Positions 59,644-64,000 of a DNA stretch of 64,000 bases are shown here, one piece after another. Under the pieces are notes generated by a model. It saw nothing but the letters and a program-made list of their open reading frames with translations, searched no databases and had not been told where the DNA came from. Location of the stretch: assembly GCF_036906915.1 (NCBI RefSeq), contig NZ_JBAKHX010000006.1, positions 124,001-188,000 on the forward strand, written 5' to 3'. The position numbers were made by a program, and so were the translations under genes. This DNA comes from Phytohabitans sp036906915 (lineage in GTDB: Bacteria > Actinomycetota > Actinomycetes > Mycobacteriales > Micromonosporaceae). Every line of letters starts with the position of its first letter. Positions within the stretch are counted from its first letter, which is position 1.

Positions 59644-61464
59644 TCAATCTAGCGGCCACCGCACAGGCTTGGCAGACCCCACCGGCCAGCGCGTGTACGC
59701 GAGCGCGGCACCAAGCTCCAGCTCGACCCGCTCGCCGTCCGGAAACGTCACGCCCACCCGGTCGCCGTCGACCGTCACCGCGACGGACTCGGCGAGCGCG
59801 TCCGGGGCAGCGCGGTCGCCGGTGAGCGCGACGAGCGAGACGTAGACGGCGCTGTCGCCGGGGTGGGCGGGCGCGGTCAGGTACGGGGTGGCGGAGCAGG
59901 CGCCGTATGCGTTGGCGTCCACCGCCCGCGCCACGGCAGCCTCGCCGAAGCCGTGCAGCCCGACGGCGACGCTCGACAGCCCGTCGGGTCTCGACACCCG
60001 CGCCCAGCACGCTCCGGTGTGGACGGCTGGCGGGCGGGCGTCGGCCAGTGCGTACCCGCCGTCGCGCACCGCCCAGCCGGCCGGCGCGGTCACCCGGTGC
60101 GCGCGGACCTCCCAGGGTCCCCGCACGGCCGACGCCGTCACCACCCGCACCGCCCCGTCCTCGTACGCGGAGGCGGCGAACCGGTCGTGCGTGGCGAGCG
60201 GCTCGATGCGGCGGCGGCGCGAGACGGTGCCGTCCGGCGCCACGACGGCGAGGTGGCCGTCGACGGCGCGCGCGCTGGCGTCCTCACCTGTCTCCGGCGC
60301 GGCGTGCGAGGCGTACCCGAACCGGAGGTAGTGCGGGTCTTCGAGACCGCCGGCGGCCAGGTGCCGCGCCCGGTCGCTGCCGTGGTTGACGAGGCGCACG
60401 ACGCCGTCGTGGCGGGTGGCGTGCAGCAGCCAGCCGGGACCGGACATCGCGACCACCCGGTCGCCGTCGTCGATCGGGGCGGCGCTCTCCCGAACCGTCC
60501 ACACCGGATGGTCGGCCGGCAGCAGCAGGCCGGCGAACGCCTTGCTGGCCCAGTACGGCGACGCGGGCCCCGAGTAGTGCTGGGTGGCCGGCAGGAACCG
60601 GTCGTACCAGCCGAGGCCGAGCAGCCCGCGCTCGTCGGGCACCCCGTGCTCGGCGAAGTGTCGCAGCACCCCGCTGGCGATCCGCCGGGTGCGGCCGGGC
60701 GGCAGCGGCGTGGCGTCCATGAGCTCGCCCAGCCACAGCGGCGCGACGGTGGCGAACCGGTAGCACAGCGACCGACCCTGGTGCACGGGCGCGCCATCCC
60801 GGGCGAACATGTGCTGGTACTGGTCGAGGAACGTGCGCAGCCGCTCCCGGTACAGGTCGCCGCGCTCGCGGTCGCCGGACATCCGCGCCCACAGCAGCGG
60901 GTACAGGTGCATGGCCCAGCCGGCGTAGTAGTCGAAGCAGCGCCCGTCGCCGTCGGTGTACCAGCCGTCCCCGACGTACCACTGCTCTATCCGGTCCAGC
61001 CCGCCTGCGATCTCGGCCGGGTCGTGCGGCGCGCCGACGCCGGCCAGGAACTGCTGGATCACGACGGGGAACAGCACCCAGTTGCTCTGCCAGGTCCGCT
61101 TGCCGGCGAACCCGGCCAGCCACGCTACGACCCGCTCCCGCACGGGCGCGTCGAGCCGGTCGAACAGCCACGGGCGGGTCTCGTGCAGCGCCAGCGCGAT
61201 CGAGGCGGCCTCGACGATCTGCTGCGAACAGTCCGCCGGCGCTGGCCACGCGTACGGGTGGCCGGGGTCGGTGCCGTGGGCGAGACCCTCGGCGTACCGC
61301 TCGATGAGGCCGGTGGGGGCGGCGCCGCCGGCGCCGGCGATGCGGAACGCGGCGAGCAGGAACGTGCGCGCGTACCCCTCCAGGCCGTCGCTGGCGAGGC
61401 CCGAGAGGCCGGGCCGCCCGGGCAGCCGGATCTGTGCGAAGCCGGGCGCGGCGTGCGGCACCAC
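59644..61464 (-). CDS. DUF2264 domain protein (helical-barrel enzyme of pectin/glycan loci)
   Basis: 606 residues from GTG 61464. Matches DUF2264: a helical N-terminal barrel (WQSNWVLFPVVIQQFLAGVG; GWYTDGDGRCFDYYAGWAMH; LCYRFATVAPLWLGELMD; YWASKAFAGLLLP) and a beta-rich C-terminal half. Family members often lie in rhamnogalacturonan or pectin gene clusters. Conserved-looking codons (SPFTGWTRAHWEGLADHLL) continue upstream of 61464 with no ATG, GTG or TTG, up to a stop; a CTG at 61584 is in frame, so the true start may be non-canonical. Confidence 0.82.
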   Translation of the reverse strand: MVPHAAPGFAQIRLPGRPGLSGLASDGLEGYARTFLLAAFRIAGAGGAAPTGLIERYAEGLAHGTDPGHPYAWPAPADCSQQIVEAASIALALHETRPWLFDRLDAPVRERVVAWLAGFAGKRTWQSNWVLFPVVIQQFLAGVGAPHDPAEIAGGLDRIEQWYVGDGWYTDGDGRCFDYYAGWAMHLYPLLWARMSGDRERGDLYRERLRTFLDQYQHMFARDGAPVHQGRSLCYRFATVAPLWLGELMDATPLPPGRTRRIASGVLRHFAEHGVPDERGLLGLGWYDRFLPATQHYSGPASPYWASKAFAGLLLPADHPVWTVRESAAPIDDGDRVVAMSGPGWLLHATRHDGVVRLVNHGSDRARHLAAGGLEDPHYLRFGYASHAAPETGEDASARAVDGHLAVVAPDGTVSRRRRIEPLATHDRFAASAYEDGAVRVVTASAVRGPWEVRAHRVTAPAGWAVRDGGYALADARPPAVHTGACWARVSRPDGLSSVAVGLHGFGEAAVARAVDANAYGACSATPYLTAPAHPGDSAVYVSLVALTGDRAAPDALAESVAVTVDGDRVGVTFPDGERVELELGAALAYTRWPVGSAKPVRWPLD

Positions 61465-61559
61465 CGCGTCGAGCAGGTGGTCGGCGAGCCCTTCCCAGTG
61501 GGCTCGGGTCCACCCGGTGAACGGCGACAGGTATCCGTCGCCCGGTGGAAGCGAGGTTA

Positions 61560-61677
61560 AAACGTTTGCAGTGATGTCTCGCAGCTTAGAACACGATCAC
61601 GGGCCGCACCAGCAGGGATGCAGGGTATTGACAGCTGTAGTTGGCCCTGGTTCCCTGCTATCTGATAGTAAGCGTTT
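61560..61677. promoter_or_regulatory. Divergent promoter region with LacI-type operator cores
   Basis: AAACGTTT at 61560-61567 and AAGCGTTT at 61670-61677 (reverse complement AAACGCTT) are LacI/GalR-type cores, on either side of TTGACA (61628-61633). They lie between the DUF2264 and lyase genes and are the expected targets of the LacI regulator at 58552. Confidence 0.45.
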
Positions 61678-61697
61678 CCACGTGAAGTGGAGTCTCC

Positions 61698-64000
61698 ATG
61701 CCCCAGATCCCCCGCCGCAGTCTCCTCATGGGCGCGGCCATCGCCGGCGCGGCGAGCCAACTGCCCCTCTCGTCCGGGCCAGCCGCGGCGAGCGCCACCG
61801 CAAGAGGCCCGCAAGCCGCTCGCGTCCTCGACGAGGGTGTGCCCCTGCGCTGGCTCGACGGCGGCGCACCCCAGGCCCTCGTCGGCGCGACCTGGGGCGT
61901 GCCGTGGCCGCGTGGCGCGCTCACCCGCGTCCATCAGCTCTCCCTGGCCACCACCGACGGCACCGCCGTGCCCGTGCAGTCCTGGCCCATCGGGTACTGG
62001 CCGGACGGCAGCGTCAAGTGGACCGCCCACGCCATCGGCACCGAGGTGCCGGCCGCCGAGCAGTACGTTCTGCGCCCCGGCACCGCCGCCGCCCCCGCGA
62101 CCCCGCTGCGCGTCACCGAGACCGCCAAGGAGGTCACGGTCGACACCGGCGCCATCCGCTGCGTCATCGGCAAGCATGGCCGGGTGCTGGTGCCGTCGAT
62201 CTCGCGCGGCGACCGCGTCGTCGCCACCGGCGGCACCCTCGTGGCCCTGCGCAAGAACTCCCCCGGCGAGGCGGAGAACGGCAGCACGCAGCAGGAGAAG
62301 TTCGTCTCGGAGATCCAGAAGGTGACCGTCGAGCAGCGCGGCCCGGTGCGCGCGGTGGTGCGGGTCGAGGGCAAGCACCGCGCCACGCGCGGCAGCCGCG
62401 CCTGGCTGCCATTCACCATCCGGCTGTACCTCTACGCCGGCAGCGACGGCATCCGTATGGTGCACACGTTCATCTTCGACGGCAACGAGAAGAAGGACTT
62501 CATCAGCGGCCTGGGCGTGCGGTTCCAGGTGCCGATGACCGACCTGCCGCACGACCGTCACATCCGCTTCGCGGGTGACGGCGACGGCGTGCTCGGTGAG
62601 GCGGTCCGCGGCATCACCGGCCTGCGCCGCGATCCGGGAGCGGCGGTACGCCAGGCGCAGATCGCCGGCCAGCGCCTGCCTGATCCGTCCACCTGGGACA
62701 CCCGAGTGACCAGCCGGCTGCACCTGATCCCGGCGTGGGGCGACTACAGCCTGCGCCAGCTCTCCGATGGTTGCTTCGACGTCCGCAAGCGCACCGCGGC
62801 CGGGCACGGCTGGGTCCAGGTCGACACCGGCCGCCGCGCGGGCGGCCTCGGGTACGTGGGCGGCGTCTCCGGCGGGCTCGCGTTCGGCATGAAGGACTTC
62901 TGGCAGCTGCACCCGACGCAGCTCGACATCCGGGGCGCCGCAACCGACAGCGCCGAGGTCACCGCCTGGCTCTGGTCGCCCGACGCCACCCCCATGGACC
63001 TGCGCTTCTACCACGACGGCATGGGCCAGGACACGTACCCCGAGCAGCTCGAGGGCCTGGAGATCACGTACGAGGACTACGAACCCGGCTTCGGCACCCC
63101 GTACGGCGTCGCCCGCACCACCGAGCTGTCTTTCTGGGCCCTCGGCAGCACCCCGTCAGCGGCGCGGTTCGCCCAGCTCGCCGACGCGGTGCGCACGCCG
63201 CCGCTGGTGGTCGCCCCGCCGGCCGCCCTGCACGCCGCCGGCGTCTTCGGCGACTGGAGCCTCGTCGACCGCAGCACCGACCCCCGCCGGGAGATCGAGG
63301 ACCGGCTGGACTTCCTGTTCGACTTCCACCGCAAGCAGGTGGAGCAGCGCTCCTGGTACGGGTTCTGGAACTACGGCGACATCATGCACTCCTACGACCC
63401 GGACCGGCACGTGTGGCGGTACGACGTGGGCGGGTACGCGTGGGCGAACTCGGAGCTCTCCCCCGACCTGTGGCTGTGGTACCAGTTCCTGCGCTCGGGA
63501 CGCGCCGACGTGTTCCGCTTCGCGGAGGCGATGACCCGGCACACCGGCGAGGTCGACGTCTACCATCTCGGCCAGTGGCGCGACCTCGGCACCCGCCACG
63601 GCGTGCTGCACTGGGCCGACAGCGCCAAGCAGCTGCGCATCAGCACGGCGATCTACCGCCGCTTCTACTACTTCCTCACCGCCGACGAGCGCACCGGCGA
63701 CCTGATGCGCGACCTCGTCGACGGCGACCGGACGTTCCTGGTCCTCGACCCGATCCGCAAGATCCGCACAGGGCCGTACGAGCCGGACCCGCACGCGCTG
63801 TCGATCAGCACCGGCACTGACTGGAGCGGCCTGGCGGCGGCCTTCCTCACCGAGTGGGAGCGCGGCGGAGACCCGATCGCACTGCGCAAGCTGGTCAACA
63901 GCGCGCGCACCATCGCCGCCATGCCGAACGGCTTCATCCAGGGCAGTGGACTGTACGATCTGGACACCGGCACCTTCGCGCCCGCCGCGCCGGCCGTGTC
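61698..64000 (+). CDS. Exo-rhamnogalacturonan lyase-like protein (PL26/PcRGLX type), runs off the window
   Basis: ATG 61698 opens a frame of at least 767 codons with no stop before the window end. The N-terminus PQIPRRSLLMGAAIAGAAS looks like a twin-arginine signal. The RIFT-barrel start follows (GATWGVPWPRGALTRVHQL, IGYWPDGSVKWTAHA), then beta-rich domains (LYLYAGSDGIRMVHTFIFDG) and a helical toroid (RSWYGFWNYGDIMHSYDPD; LSPDLWLWYQFLRSGR; HWADSAKQLRIST). This order is that of the PcRGLX/YetA family of exo-acting rhamnogalacturonan lyases. Exported; regulated from the divergent promoter shared with DUF2264. Confidence 0.8.
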   Translation, partial: MPQIPRRSLLMGAAIAGAASQLPLSSGPAAASATARGPQAARVLDEGVPLRWLDGGAPQALVGATWGVPWPRGALTRVHQLSLATTDGTAVPVQSWPIGYWPDGSVKWTAHAIGTEVPAAEQYVLRPGTAAAPATPLRVTETAKEVTVDTGAIRCVIGKHGRVLVPSISRGDRVVATGGTLVALRKNSPGEAENGSTQQEKFVSEIQKVTVEQRGPVRAVVRVEGKHRATRGSRAWLPFTIRLYLYAGSDGIRMVHTFIFDGNEKKDFISGLGVRFQVPMTDLPHDRHIRFAGDGDGVLGEAVRGITGLRRDPGAAVRQAQIAGQRLPDPSTWDTRVTSRLHLIPAWGDYSLRQLSDGCFDVRKRTAAGHGWVQVDTGRRAGGLGYVGGVSGGLAFGMKDFWQLHPTQLDIRGAATDSAEVTAWLWSPDATPMDLRFYHDGMGQDTYPEQLEGLEITYEDYEPGFGTPYGVARTTELSFWALGSTPSAARFAQLADAVRTPPLVVAPPAALHAAGVFGDWSLVDRSTDPRREIEDRLDFLFDFHRKQVEQRSWYGFWNYGDIMHSYDPDRHVWRYDVGGYAWANSELSPDLWLWYQFLRSGRADVFRFAEAMTRHTGEVDVYHLGQWRDLGTRHGVLHWADSAKQLRISTAIYRRFYYFLTADERTGDLMRDLVDGDRTFLVLDPIRKIRTGPYEPDPHALSISTGTDWSGLAAAFLTEWERGGDPIALRKLVNSARTIAAMPNGFIQGSGLYDLDTGTFAPAAPAV

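Noticed and set aside
1..64000. tRNA, rRNA, riboswitch or antibiotic gene cluster
   Set aside because: No cloverleaf, rRNA segment, known riboswitch core, PKS/NRPS or terpene synthase sequence was recognised on reading.

Overview
The window is very GC-rich, with GTG starts, few TTA codons, many 4-bp stop/start overlaps (ATGA/GTGA), Tat and lipoprotein signals, and secreted enzymes carrying C-terminal CBM2 domains. This points to a soil or plant-associated actinomycete, probably Micromonosporaceae (an inference from style; no rRNA is present). I saw no tRNA, rRNA, CRISPR, prophage or transposase gene.

Layout. 0-4.8 kb: CopC-like copper protein, YaaA, a small exported protein, and a TetR-CocE hydrolase pair. 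4.8-9.4 kb: secreted SGNH esterase with CBM2, an operon of a ROK repressor plus a LacI-type sensor lacking its DNA-binding domain, and a secreted three-module protein. 9.5-14 kb: SF1 helicase, FGE-sulfatase-fold protein and ASCH protein between repeat tracts. 14.3-19.4 kb: lyase-like toroid protein and a sugar ABC importer. 19.5-29.4 kb: a TfoX remnant, LLM oxidoreductase, a methyltransferase/sulfotransferase pair of visibly lower GC, sirtuin plus lipoprotein hydrolase, and MarR plus MFS exporter. 29.5-38.4 kb: SGNH esterase, SDR, alpha/beta hydrolase, DapA-like aldolase with divergent LysR, LacI with divergent GH5-CBM2, and a lipoprotein. 38.4-46 kb: membrane-anchored Hsp70 with a triplicated ectodomain, ECF sigma plus membrane partner, OmpR-type two-component system, PPOX, GNAT, and a SpoU methyltransferase behind a leaderless leader ORF. 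46-58 kb: DeoR-GH76, GH38-GH4, and PfkB-SBP-permease-permease-EEP, a locus that looks built for alpha-mannoside import and breakdown. 58.5-64 kb: LacI, DUF2264 and a PL26-like lyase that runs off the end, probably for pectin or rhamnogalacturonan.

The most unusual signal is a family of intergenic palindromes. Six full copies are exactly 81 bp and near-identical; one is degenerate and one is a half copy. Most lie between convergent genes. The 3' side of most full copies passes directly into GC-rich tandem repeats whose units differ from site to site. Two genes (DedA and TfoX) are truncated right beside a copy.

Functionally the window is mostly polysaccharide foraging: secreted esterases and a GH5, exo-acting cytosolic glycosidases, two ABC sugar importers, and local LacI, ROK or DeoR regulators with visible inverted-repeat operator candidates.
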